This document shows positions 1 through 7,929 of a stretch of 64,000 nt of DNA, piece by piece; within the stretch, counting starts at the first letter, position 1; the number at the start of each line of letters is the position of its first letter. The notes under the pieces are model-generated. The model did no database searches. It saw nothing but the letters and a program-made list of their open reading frames with translations, and had not been told where the DNA came from. The stretch lies in assembly GCA_002315595.1 (NCBI GenBank), contig DCHG01000062.1, positions 1 through 64,000 on the forward strand, in the 5' to 3' direction. Source of the DNA: Clostridiales bacterium UBA1758 (GTDB lineage Bacteria; Bacillota; Clostridia; Oscillospirales; UBA1758). A program made the translations under genes and the position numbers.

Positions 1-701
1 TCCTCAAAGGTCGCGTCGGGGCGTTTCCACACACGACGAAGTTCTTCGACAGTGCCGTATTTTTCACGCAGGAACGCAGAAAATTTAACCTTGAACGGCT
101 TGGAAAAATCAGCGTAAAGTCCCTTTTTCGGCGTGGTAAGAACCGTGCCCTCCTCGCTCCACCCCGGATAATACCATTCGGAGGTGCCGCCGGAGCAAAG
201 GAATACGCCGATGATGCGTTCAAAATACGGATGTTTTTCAATTTCGTCGAAATATTCCTTCAACGCGGCATCTTCGGCTTCCCACCATTTTTTCGAGCAA
301 AGGGAAAACATGCCGCTGAGAGGCTCACCACTGACGGTAGTACAGATGACGGGCTTATGGCTTCCATCGTTATAGGTCACCTGCTCCTCGGGATGTGCCT
401 CAACCCACTCCTTTGCGGGGCTGACATTCAGTCGGAGCATGACATACGCATCCGGCACCGCCGAAAACAACGTATCGAGATCACGCAGGGTTTGGGAAAT
501 TCCATCGGGTTCATTTTCGTTTCCCGGCTGATTCCAGCGTGTCGATGAATTGACATAAAAAATCTTCAATCCGGCTTCTCCGAGGTCACGCAGATAATCG
601 GGGTTTTTAATCGCAACCGTGACGGTCATCGGTGGGTAAGGAACCCCGTCGATCATTATGGTCGGTTCGCCGTGGTATTTTTCGATCTTTGCAAATGCCA
701 T
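1..701 (-). CDS. Glycoside-hydrolase-like protein (GH42/clan A type), C-terminus cut by window edge
   Basis: The first 233 residues are present; the rest lies beyond base 1. The start is the ATG at 701, preceded by AAAGGGG at a good distance. The text opens with a short strand region carrying DGVPYPP, then a segment with NSSTRWNQPG, and later long Trp/Tyr-rich stretches (KKWWEAE, TSEWYYPGW) typical of beta/alpha-barrel glycosidases of the beta-galactosidase group. There is no signal peptide, so a cytoplasmic enzyme acting on imported oligosaccharide is likely. The catalytic acids cannot be assigned because the gene is partial. It sits downstream of the minD-mgsA operon and is separated from it by a terminator-like hairpin. 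The family call is by general resemblance only; a hypothetical protein is the alternative. Confidence 0.6.
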   Translation of the reverse strand, partial: MAFAKIEKYHGEPTIMIDGVPYPPMTVTVAIKNPDYLRDLGEAGLKIFYVNSSTRWNQPGNENEPDGISQTLRDLDTLFSAVPDAYVMLRLNVSPAKEWVEAHPEEQVTYNDGSHKPVICTTVSGEPLSGMFSLCSKKWWEAEDAALKEYFDEIEKHPYFERIIGVFLCSGGTSEWYYPGWSEEGTVLTTPKKGLYADFSKPFKVKFSAFLREKYGTVEELRRVWKRPDATFE

Positions 702-735
702 TGTAATTCCCCTTTGTCAGATTTGGGAATAGAAG

Positions 736-777
736 AAAACAACTTGTCGGAGGGTACCATCCCCCCCCGGCAAGTTG
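736..777 (-). terminator. Rho-independent terminator after mgsA
   Basis: An 11-bp stem (CAACTTGYCGG and its complement, 740-750 with 767-777, one G-U pair) encloses a G/C-rich loop with an 8-base C run. Read on the minus strand it is followed by a T-rich stretch (739 downward), so it closes the minD-mgsA transcript. Confidence 0.6.
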
Positions 778-790
778 AAATCGTTCACAT

Positions 791-1210
791 TCAAAGGATC
801 GGTTGATTCGGATGCGGATTGACGTTTTCACGCCAACTGAAATCACCGCGTGCAAGACCGTTGACCAAAATTTCCGCCGTTGCGATATTGGTTGCGATCG
901 GCACATTATGCGTGTCGCAAAGCGAAAGCATCGGAATGATTTCTGTTTCCCCTGCGACAGTTTCCGACGGATCGCGGAAAAACAGAACGAGGTCTATTTC
1001 GTTATAGGCAATGCGTGCCGCGATCTGTTGGTCACCACCCTGCTCGCCGGGCAGGAAACGGGTGATTTCAAGACCGGTGGCCTCGGAAATCAGGCGTCCG
1101 GTCGTACCGGTCGCACAGAGATTATGTTTCGACAAAATTCCGCAATATGCAATGCAGAATTGCACCATCAGTTCTTTTTTCTTGTCATGTGCCAGCAGGG
1201 CGATGTTCAT
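791..1210 (-). CDS. mgsA: Methylglyoxal synthase
   Basis: 139 residues, the usual length. The enzyme converts dihydroxyacetone phosphate to methylglyoxal and phosphate in the cytoplasm, a bypass that relieves sugar-phosphate stress. Visible motifs are the N-terminal ALLAHD, the phosphate-binding GTTG at residues 35-38, GGDQQIAA at 58-65 containing the catalytic Asp60 by homology, LVLFFRDP at 74-81 and the His101 region HNVPIATNIATAE. An AAAGGAG ribosome site lies 8 bases before the ATG. It follows minD by 35 bases on the same strand, a pairing also seen in other Clostridia, so the two are probably co-transcribed. Confidence 0.96.
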   Translation of the reverse strand: MNIALLAHDKKKELMVQFCIAYCGILSKHNLCATGTTGRLISEATGLEITRFLPGEQGGDQQIAARIAYNEIDLVLFFRDPSETVAGETEIIPMLSLCDTHNVPIATNIATAEILVNGLARGDFSWRENVNPHPNQPIL

Positions 1211-1245
1211 CTTTGCATCTCCTTTTCATTCAGACCGTCAGTCGG

Positions 1246-2016
1246 TCACATTGTCAGTTTCCATTTTCCGCGTGCAACTTTCATCAGCGGGATTTTTTTG
1301 CCTTCAAGTCGGCGGGCGATATTATAATATGCCTCTCCCGCGCCGTTATTCGGCTCAAAGATCAGCGGTCGCTTTCGATTTGCGGCAATGATAACGGTTT
1401 CATCTTCCGGCACGATGCCGAGAAGTCTGAGTCCCGTACGGTCGATGGCTTCATCGACATTGAACGATCCGCCGGCGTCAATCAAACGCGGATTGACACG
1501 ATTGAGTACAAGTAACGCATTTCCACGGCTGCGTTTCATAATCTCTTCCCCGGCGCGTCTTGCATCACGAAGACTCGTCGCATCGGGGGTTGCGACAACA
1601 ACGGACAGATCTGCCTCTTTGACCGACATAGTGAAATTGTCCCCGATTCCCGCGGCGGCGTCAACGAACACATAGTCCGAAATATCCGCTAGCATTTTCA
1701 AAAGTTTCAAAAATCTCTGTTCCGTCCCGGAATCAAGGTCGGCGGACAACGGTGCGGACAGAAATTTCAGATTTCCGATCTGCGGGTGACCGACAATGGC
1801 TTCCTTTGCGGATGCGCGACGTTCAAACACATCGGTGAAATCAAACAGTACCTGATCCTGCAATCCGAGGGCAATGTCGAGATTTCGCAGACCGTTGTCA
1901 CCGTCGATGGCGACAACTTTTTTCCCCATTGCCGCAAGACAGGATGCAACCCCTGCGGTGAAGGAGGTTTTGCCGGTTCCGCCTTTTCCACTGACAACGG
2001 CGATGACCTTTCCCAT
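1246..2016 (-). CDS. minD: Septum-site-determining ATPase MinD
   Basis: 256 residues. A ParA/MinD-type deviant Walker ATPase: GKGGTGKT at residues 10-17, DGDNGLRNLDIALGL near 38-52, and the VFVDAAAGIGD switch region. The C-terminal basic amphipathic tail (RRLEGKKIPLMKVARGKWKL) fits the MinD membrane-targeting helix. In the Min system the protein places the division site at mid-cell by activating MinC. No minC or minE lies in the window, and the gene is first in a two-gene unit with mgsA. The RBS is AAAGGAGCGAAGGAG just upstream, and a strong promoter lies at 2061-2089. A related ParA-family ATPase is the alternative, but the tail and context favour MinD. Confidence 0.9.
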   Translation of the reverse strand: MGKVIAVVSGKGGTGKTSFTAGVASCLAAMGKKVVAIDGDNGLRNLDIALGLQDQVLFDFTDVFERRASAKEAIVGHPQIGNLKFLSAPLSADLDSGTEQRFLKLLKMLADISDYVFVDAAAGIGDNFTMSVKEADLSVVVATPDATSLRDARRAGEEIMKRSRGNALLVLNRVNPRLIDAGGSFNVDEAIDRTGLRLLGIVPEDETVIIAANRKRPLIFEPNNGAGEAYYNIARRLEGKKIPLMKVARGKWKLTM

Positions 2017-2060
2017 AAACTCTCCTTCGCTCCTTTTGGCTTTAAAAATCTTTTGCTGAT

Positions 2061-2089
2061 ATTATACTACTTTTTTTTCGCCGATTCAA
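2061..2089 (-). promoter_or_regulatory. Sigma-A promoter for minD-mgsA
   Basis: On the minus strand, -35 TTGAAT (2084-2089), a 17-base spacer and a perfect -10 TATAAT (2061-2066), placed about 45 bases before the minD start. Confidence 0.8.
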
Positions 2090-2205
2090 GTATTTTACAC
2101 AATAATCAACAGAGAAAATCGTGTTTTTTTCGTCAACCCCGATATTTCGCCCCATTTTCGCTCTATTTTCCTTAAAGTACGGGCGTTTCCCGTTATTGAT
2201 TTCGT

Positions 2206-2234
2206 TTGACTTGACCGCCAAAATATGCGATAAT
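2206..2234 (+). promoter_or_regulatory. Sigma-A promoter for the MFS-uxaC pair
   Basis: -35 TTGACT (2206-2211), 17-base spacer, -10 GATAAT (2229-2234). It faces the MFS carrier gene, divergent from the minD promoter. The rest of 2017-2251 shows no gene. Confidence 0.7.
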
Positions 2235-2284
2235 ACGCTTGTTAGGAAAATATGAAACGGGAGTGGAAAAAATTGGGGGAAACC

Positions 2285-3460
2285 ATGCTCAGGCGCAGAC
2301 AACATTTTCTTTTCATTTTGATGTATGCGCTTTACTATGTCGCCAACGCAACAAACTCATACACCAGTAAGTATCTTTCCGGCATCGGCATGAGCAAAGC
2401 ACTCATCGGCGTGATTATGTCGGTTTCGCCGTTCATCGCCCTGCTTGCCCAACCTTTCTGGGGGACGGTCGGTGACAAGGCAAAAAGCAAGTACCGCGTC
2501 CTGCGCATCATTCTCGTCGGAAGCGGACTTTCCTTTGTCGCCTATCTTGTTTCGTCAAATTTTATCTACACGGCGATCGTGTTCTCGATCTACACCTTCT
2601 TTACCAATCCGGTCATTCCGACACTTGACGCGATCTCTCTTTCGCACGGTGCCGCCGTCGGTTTCAAATACAACTGGGCGCGTATCACGGGCACGACCTC
2701 GTACGCTATCGCCTCGATCTTTCTCGGCTATCTGCTCGCGGGCGATATCAAGCGGATGTTCCCTCTATTTCTGTTTTTCTCCGTTGCCGCAGGAATCGTG
2801 ACCTATTTCATGCCGCATGATCTCCCGCCGGAAACGAATCGTCCCGAAGGCGAAAAGGTCGGTTGGGGGCTGATTTTCAAGAATCGTGAACTTTGGCTTC
2901 TCGTCTGTCTTGCCGTTGTCATCCAGATGACCTCGAACTTTCATTCTACCTATTTTCCTCTATTCTTTACCGAAGATCTCGGCGGCTCTAATGCCATTTT
3001 CGGATGGGCGATCTCGATGTCCTCCGTCGGTGAACTTCCCTTCCTTTTCTTTGCCAACAAACTTTACAAAAAACTCGGCATCCGTTGGCTTCTCGTCATT
3101 TCCGCGCTTCTCACGGGATTGCGCTGGTTTTTGTTTTCAACGCTTCAAACGCCGATTCTCGCGGTGTTTTACAATATGCTTCACGGTGGAGGATTTATCA
3201 TTTTGAGTTTTTGCCTTGCCACCTACATCAATAGCGAACTTCCGTCACAATTCAAGGTACGCGGTCAGGCGTTCGTTTCTCTCGCCACAAGCGGTGTGGC
3301 GCGTATTATCGCCAACCTCATCGGCGGCAGTGTGTATCAACTTGCAGGCGACATTCGCATTCTGTACACCATCAACAGTGTCCTTTGCATCGCCGCAGGA
3401 TTGTTGTTTGCTATCATTTTTTGGCGAATTTCCAAAAACAAAAAGGAGAATCTCGCATGA
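2285..3460 (+). CDS. MFS transporter (MFS_1-like / nucleoside-sugar symporter type)
   Basis: 391 residues from the ATG at 2285, which has GGGGGAAA close upstream; an in-frame ATG at 2252 behind TTAGGAAA would add 11 residues. There are about 12 hydrophobic segments, the loop motif GDKAKSKYR between TM2 and TM3 characteristic of the MFS, and no signal peptide. It overlaps uxaC by four bases (ATGA), so the two are translationally coupled. Context suggests it brings in a hexuronate or hexuronate oligomer for uronate isomerase; that substrate is inference. The fold resembles the LacY/nucleoside-symporter-like branch (PF12832) more than the ExuT branch. Confidence 0.82.
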   Translation: MLRRRQHFLFILMYALYYVANATNSYTSKYLSGIGMSKALIGVIMSVSPFIALLAQPFWGTVGDKAKSKYRVLRIILVGSGLSFVAYLVSSNFIYTAIVFSIYTFFTNPVIPTLDAISLSHGAAVGFKYNWARITGTTSYAIASIFLGYLLAGDIKRMFPLFLFFSVAAGIVTYFMPHDLPPETNRPEGEKVGWGLIFKNRELWLLVCLAVVIQMTSNFHSTYFPLFFTEDLGGSNAIFGWAISMSSVGELPFLFFANKLYKKLGIRWLLVISALLTGLRWFLFSTLQTPILAVFYNMLHGGGFIILSFCLATYINSELPSQFKVRGQAFVSLATSGVARIIANLIGGSVYQLAGDIRILYTINSVLCIAAGLLFAIIFWRISKNKKENLA

Positions 3461-4857
3461 AAAAATTCCTCGGAGAAGACTTCCTGCTTCCCAACGAAAC
3501 CGCTCAAATTCTATTCGACAATTATGCGAAAGACGCGCCCATTTACGATTTTCACTGCCATATCAGCCCGCGTGAAATCTGCGAAGATCGCCATTATTCG
3601 ACGATCACCGAGGTTTGGCTCGGCGGCGACCATTACAAATGGCGGCTCATGCGCGCCTGCGGCGTCGATGAAAAGTTCATCACGGGTAATGCGGGTGACC
3701 GCGAAAAGTTTCGCAGTTGGGCGGAATGTCTTTCCCGTGCGCCCGGTAATCCACTTTATCACTGGTCACACCTTGAATTAAAACGCTATTTCGGCTTCGA
3801 CGGCGTTCTTTCCGCCGAAACCGCGGACGAGGTCTTTGACCTCTGCAACAAACGTCTTGCCGATCCCGATATGGGTGTTCGTGGAATCATCGCCCGTTCG
3901 AATGTCAAGGTTATCTGCACCACCGATGATCCGATCGACTCGCTCGACCACCATTTTGTCATTGCCGCGGATGAAAACTTCTCCACCGCCGTTTACCCGA
4001 CTTGGCGGCCGGATAAATCCGTCAACATCGACAAGGGCGGATTTGCCGAATACATCGCCGTTCTCGGCGATACCGAGGATACCACAATCAACTCAACAGA
4101 GGATCTTTTCAGCGTTTTGACCGCAAGAATGGATCATTTTGCCACCCTCGGCTGCCGTGCCGCCGACCACGGTCTTGACTACGTACCCTATGTCCCCGCG
4201 ACATCCGATGAGGTCGATCGCATCTTTGCCGACGCTCTCGCAGGAAAACCGATCTCCAAAACCGACGCCGACAAGTATAAGACCGCACTGCTTGTTTTCT
4301 TCGCCGCCGAATATCATCGACGCGGATGGGTGATGCAACTGCACTACGGTGCGATACGCAATGCCAACCCCGTAATGTTCCGTGCCCTCGGACCGGATTC
4401 CGGCTTTGATTCGATTTCGACCGACACCTGTATCAACGAACTTGCAAAACTTCTCGGTCAATTGGAAAAGGACGGTCATCTGCCGGGCACGATCATTTAC
4501 CCCCTCAACGGTGCCGACAATGCCGCCGTTGCGGCACTCTGCGGTTGTTTCCCGGAAACGGGGAAACGTACCCGCGTCCAACTCGGCAGTGCATGGTGGT
4601 TTTGCGACACGCGTTCTGGTATGGAGACTCAACTGACTTCCCTTGCGGAACTGAACGCCCTCGGAAACTTCGTCGGAATGCTCACGGATTCCCGCAGTTT
4701 TCTCTCCTATACCCGCCACGAGTATTTCCGACGCATTCTCTGTGGTCTGATCGGGCGCTGGGTGGAAAACGGCGAACTTCCGAATGACATTCCGCTTCTC
4801 GGCGGATTGATTCGTGACATTTCCTGCAACAACGCCGAACGCTTTTTTGGATTTTAA
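3457..4857 (+). CDS. uxaC: Uronate isomerase (glucuronate/galacturonate isomerase)
   Basis: 466 residues, the normal length. UxaC interconverts D-glucuronate with D-fructuronate and D-galacturonate with D-tagaturonate, the entry step of hexuronate catabolism. It is an amidohydrolase-fold enzyme: the metal-binding His pair is in DFHCHIS (His33, His35), with CTTDDP, LHYGAIRN and the C-terminal TDSRSFLSYTRHEYFRRI signature present. The start was set at 3457 because AAAGGAG lies 7 bases upstream and the ATG overlaps the MFS stop; an upstream in-frame start at 3385 would lie inside the MFS gene. The later pathway enzymes (UxuA/UxaA, KdgK, Eda) are not in the window. A strong terminator follows. 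Confidence 0.97.
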   Translation: MKKFLGEDFLLPNETAQILFDNYAKDAPIYDFHCHISPREICEDRHYSTITEVWLGGDHYKWRLMRACGVDEKFITGNAGDREKFRSWAECLSRAPGNPLYHWSHLELKRYFGFDGVLSAETADEVFDLCNKRLADPDMGVRGIIARSNVKVICTTDDPIDSLDHHFVIAADENFSTAVYPTWRPDKSVNIDKGGFAEYIAVLGDTEDTTINSTEDLFSVLTARMDHFATLGCRAADHGLDYVPYVPATSDEVDRIFADALAGKPISKTDADKYKTALLVFFAAEYHRRGWVMQLHYGAIRNANPVMFRALGPDSGFDSISTDTCINELAKLLGQLEKDGHLPGTIIYPLNGADNAAVAALCGCFPETGKRTRVQLGSAWWFCDTRSGMETQLTSLAELNALGNFVGMLTDSRSFLSYTRHEYFRRILCGLIGRWVENGELPNDIPLLGGLIRDISCNNAERFFGF

Positions 4858-4934
4858 TTGGGAAGATAAAGTTTCGCGGCAAAGTTTTCGTTGTCTTCAC
4901 TCGCGTTATCCGCTTCATTGTTTATCAATAAGAT

Positions 4935-4967
4935 AAAGGGGACTGAATAATTATCAGTCCCCTTTTT
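4935..4967 (+). terminator. Rho-independent terminator after uxaC
   Basis: A 12-bp perfect stem, AAAGGGGACTGA with its complement, a 7-base loop (4947-4953) and a TTTTT tail. It sits between convergent uxaC and the lipoprotein gene; the A-rich left flank means it may work in both directions. Confidence 0.9.
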
Positions 4968-4989
4968 CATGTTCAAATTAATCGAATTT

Positions 4990-6363
4990 TCAGTTGTTTC
5001 CGAGATCTTCGGGAATCAGTCCGAGGGCGTCGAGATTCATCACATAAAGATCATTTTGTGCGTCATAGGAAAGTCCGCTTTCAAGGAAGATCAGTTTCTT
5101 GCCGTTCTCGGAAAATGCAACATCGAGCAAACTCGTCTGTCTTGTGTCATCAAGGGAATACTTTTTCACGGTTTCGACCGTATCCATATTCCACAATTCA
5201 AAATAAGACGCATCGCCGATCGTATAAGAAACCGCAACGATTCCGAGATATTCGGAATAATCCACGCAATTGATGATCGCTTCTTCGCCGAAGGTAGTCG
5301 ACGCAACGCGTGAATACTCACGGTTAGCGGGATTGAACAATCCGAAGCCCGTTCCATAGGACTCGGTGAAGAACCAGCGTCCGTCCTTCAACGGGACATA
5401 GGTGACTTCGAACAATTCATCGTATCGTGCGGTATTGTCGGTCGAAATATTGATGATCGCACTGTATTCCATCAGTTCGGACGAGAACACCAAATAGCCG
5501 ATCTGTGTATTATTCAGCCATGTGACGAGATTCGGACAATAGGTATCGGAGCCGTCCGTCTCACTGCCGTATGTCGCGGGGATTTTATTGACCGCGCCAT
5601 TGATGGAATTATTGCCCACATTGCCGAGGAATAAGCCGTAATTGCTCTCTGCGGGTTTTTCCGCCGTCTGTACCACGGGCTTTTCCTGCTTCATGATGAC
5701 CTCGGAATCCTCATCGCCGATGATGACATCCTCAATAAGGTCGTTTTCATCGGTTGTGGTTTCGATCTGCATCGGAAAGACCTTTTCCAAATCGACGGGA
5801 ATGGTGTAGGCTATCTTCGTTCCGTCCGGGGAAACCGAGCAGGAGGAAAACCCCGCCGGAAGCGTCATTTCCGCCTCAATACTACTGCCGTCGGATGAAA
5901 GAATAAAGCATTTTCCTCGCAGTGTCAGCCAGATATTCCCGTTTTCAAGGACTCCGCCGCCCCCGGAAACATTCGCTTCATCGGCGGTCTCCTTTGCGGC
6001 GGTCTTCGTCGTGACACCCTGTGCGGCGTCATAGATCCACGCCGAGAAATCAAAGGAAACATCGTTATTGTTGCGATACCCCATCAGCAAAACGCGTTCG
6101 GAATCAAGAGTGATCACATCAGTCACAACAACGCCATCCGTTGAGGTCAACCCTTTTGCGATCTGCGCCGCTTCGATATACGGATGTTCGATGATCAACT
6201 GATCGTCCGCGATCGCGGAATCATCACGGTGGTCGCTTTCAATGACCGCAATATTGCCCTGATCGCTTTTACCGGAGTCTATTTGAGTTTTTTTCTTGCC
6301 GCATCCCGCAATGCCGATCACGCATGACATTGCAAGGATAAGTGCCAGTACACGCTTCCTCAT
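4990..6363 (-). CDS. Lipoprotein with beta-propeller-like (TolB/WD-type) ectodomain
   Basis: 457 residues. An N-terminal lipoprotein signal peptide (MRKRVLALIL..., lipobox IAGC with Cys21) is followed by a charged low-complexity linker, so the protein is anchored outside the membrane. The rest is a chain of short strand repeats with motifs such as SPDGTKIAYTIP, NIWLTLRGKC, NTQIGYLVFS and SENGKKLIFLESG, typical of beta-propeller blades. No enzyme motif is visible. The RBS AAGGTGA precedes the ATG at 6363. It lies 21 bases after the DUF1015 gene on the same strand, probably one transcript. Function is unknown; a sensor or scaffold role would be a guess. Confidence 0.75.
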   Translation of the reverse strand: MRKRVLALILAMSCVIGIAGCGKKKTQIDSGKSDQGNIAVIESDHRDDSAIADDQLIIEHPYIEAAQIAKGLTSTDGVVVTDVITLDSERVLLMGYRNNNDVSFDFSAWIYDAAQGVTTKTAAKETADEANVSGGGGVLENGNIWLTLRGKCFILSSDGSSIEAEMTLPAGFSSCSVSPDGTKIAYTIPVDLEKVFPMQIETTTDENDLIEDVIIGDEDSEVIMKQEKPVVQTAEKPAESNYGLFLGNVGNNSINGAVNKIPATYGSETDGSDTYCPNLVTWLNNTQIGYLVFSSELMEYSAIINISTDNTARYDELFEVTYVPLKDGRWFFTESYGTGFGLFNPANREYSRVASTTFGEEAIINCVDYSEYLGIVAVSYTIGDASYFELWNMDTVETVKKYSLDDTRQTSLLDVAFSENGKKLIFLESGLSYDAQNDLYVMNLDALGLIPEDLGNN

Positions 6364-6384
6364 TTTATCACCTTAATTTGCCGT

Positions 6385-7641
6385 TTAGTCGATCAGGCTG
6401 TTCATCACAAGACCTGTGATCAGTTTCGGATAGAAATAAGTGGATTTTTGTGGCATTTTTTCACCTGCCGCGGAAACATCCTTGATTTGTCGCACACGCG
6501 TCGCATTGAGCAAAAACGCGCACTGAAATCCGCCGTCAAGGACGGATTGCAACGCCTCTACCGCAGAACGGGTATAGGTCAGATTTTTCTGTTGTGCCAT
6601 GTTTTCTTTATCAATGCCGAAATAAGGCTCAAGGATCAATTGATGCAACAGACAAACATCGAGGGATCGATATGCTTCGCTCGCATCCGGCATTGCCTCG
6701 GCGAGATCCGCAAGGTCACGAAGCGTCATAATCGCGGCACGGTCTTTTGAAAGGAACGCGACCGAATTTTCACATTTTTCAAGTTCCGTAGCGACGGAAT
6801 TCAACGAAATCTCGGTAATTTTGAAACGCTTTTCGGCTTTTTTTAGGAATTTATCGGCATCGAAATCCGCAATGTCGCGTACCAGTCGATGCGTTGGAAA
6901 AATGACCAATCCGTCGGAGTCCATATCGACAAGCATCATCATCACGTAATCCGCGCCCTGAACGTTTTTCCCGCTTTCACGCAGATAATTGCGGAAATTG
7001 ATCGAAGTCTCATATCGGTGATGACCATCGGCGATATAGAGTTTTTTGTCGGCAAACCCCGCCGTGATCGACGCAAGAACGCCCTCGTCCTCGATCTTCC
7101 AAAGACGGTGGCGAACATTTTTGTCATCAACAAAGTCCTTTTCCGGCGCGGCGGTACGGGTGCGTTCGACAATGGGCGAGATCTTTTTTTCTTCGTCGGC
7201 GTAAAGGGAGTAGATCTGACTGAAATTCGCCATTGTCGCGTTCATCAGATCAAATCTGTCCTGCTTTGCTTTCGACAAAGTTTCTTCATGCGGCAAAATA
7301 TTGCCCTTGGAAAATTCCTCCGTTTTCACGCGAGCGATGATTCCCGCAAACGCATACTGCTTGCCCGCAACCTCAAAAGACTCCTCGTAAACATACATTC
7401 CGGGCTTTTCATCACAGGCAAGAATCCCGTTTTCGCGCCATTCGGTAAGAAGTTTTCCCGCTTCATCATAGCGGTTTTCGCCTTTCGGAAGTTCCAGACG
7501 GATCACATTATGTTCATCGCGTTCAATCAGTGCGGCGCGTTCATCGTCGGAAATAATATCGTAGGGGGGACAACAGAGTTTCTCGGGCATACCCGCTTTT
7601 TCGGTAAAGCGAAGCGCACGAAATGGGAGGACAGTAACCAT
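6385..7641 (-). CDS. DUF1015 family protein
   Basis: 418 residues from the ATG at 7641, chosen because AAGGTGA lies 8 bases upstream; a GTG four codons earlier sits inside that ribosome site. The sequence carries the family hallmarks: PFRALRF near the start, CCPPYDIIS, NVIRLELPKG, the YADGHHRYETS segment with its two His, MMMLVDMDSDGLVIFPTHRLV, and a C-terminal YTRSAVEAL region. DUF1015 proteins are cytoplasmic, of unknown activity, often encoded near serine and one-carbon metabolism genes; none is present here. It is first of a two-gene unit with the downstream lipoprotein. Confidence 0.9.
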   Translation of the reverse strand: MVTVLPFRALRFTEKAGMPEKLCCPPYDIISDDERAALIERDEHNVIRLELPKGENRYDEAGKLLTEWRENGILACDEKPGMYVYEESFEVAGKQYAFAGIIARVKTEEFSKGNILPHEETLSKAKQDRFDLMNATMANFSQIYSLYADEEKKISPIVERTRTAAPEKDFVDDKNVRHRLWKIEDEGVLASITAGFADKKLYIADGHHRYETSINFRNYLRESGKNVQGADYVMMMLVDMDSDGLVIFPTHRLVRDIADFDADKFLKKAEKRFKITEISLNSVATELEKCENSVAFLSKDRAAIMTLRDLADLAEAMPDASEAYRSLDVCLLHQLILEPYFGIDKENMAQQKNLTYTRSAVEALQSVLDGGFQCAFLLNATRVRQIKDVSAAGEKMPQKSTYFYPKLITGLVMNSLID

Positions 7642-7726
7642 TTTTAATTTCACCTTTTCACATAAACTCCGATAGTTTGAAAGTTATCGGGCATAATAAG
7701 TACAAATTCAGGAAAGGAGGATTTTT

Positions 7727-7897
7727 ATGAAATCCTATCTCAAAGGGATGGCAGCGGGACTGCTTGTCGGTGCATCTGCGGCGGCGATCATCACCCCCAC
7801 CGTCATGAAAAAGACGAAAAAGAAGGGCGGGATCGCCAAAGCGGCAAAAGCACTCGGCACGATCATCGAAAACGCCGCCGACGAATTGATCGGTTGA
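7727..7897 (+). CDS. Small single-pass membrane protein (YtxH-like size and layout)
   Basis: 56 residues. A near-perfect AAAGGAGG ribosome site precedes the ATG. Residues 5-24 form one hydrophobic alanine/glycine-rich segment (KGMAAGLLVGASAAAIITP), followed by a lysine cluster (MKKTKKKGG) and a short amphipathic tail. This resembles small YtxH-like envelope proteins, but it is too short to assign. It is alone on the plus strand, divergent from the DUF1015 gene and convergent with the PurL-like gene; a hairpin at 7905-7926 follows. Codon use fits the neighbours, and the RBS makes it very likely a real gene. Confidence 0.75.
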   Translation: MKSYLKGMAAGLLVGASAAAIITPTVMKKTKKKGGIAKAAKALGTIIENAADELIG

Positions 7898-7904
7898 ACA
7901 TGAT

Positions 7905-7929
7905 CCGGTCGGGGAAGCCTGACCGGTTT
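7905..7929. terminator. Hairpin between convergent small ORF and purL-like gene
   Basis: A 9-bp stem CCGGTCGGG with CCTGACCGG and a 4-base loop, then a short TTT on the plus side. It overlaps the end of the PurL-like gene. A weak, possibly bidirectional terminator. Confidence 0.45.

Noticed and set aside
761..768. C8 tract between the glycosidase and mgsA as possible phase-variable site
   Set aside because: It lies in the loop of a terminator hairpin, away from any start codon.
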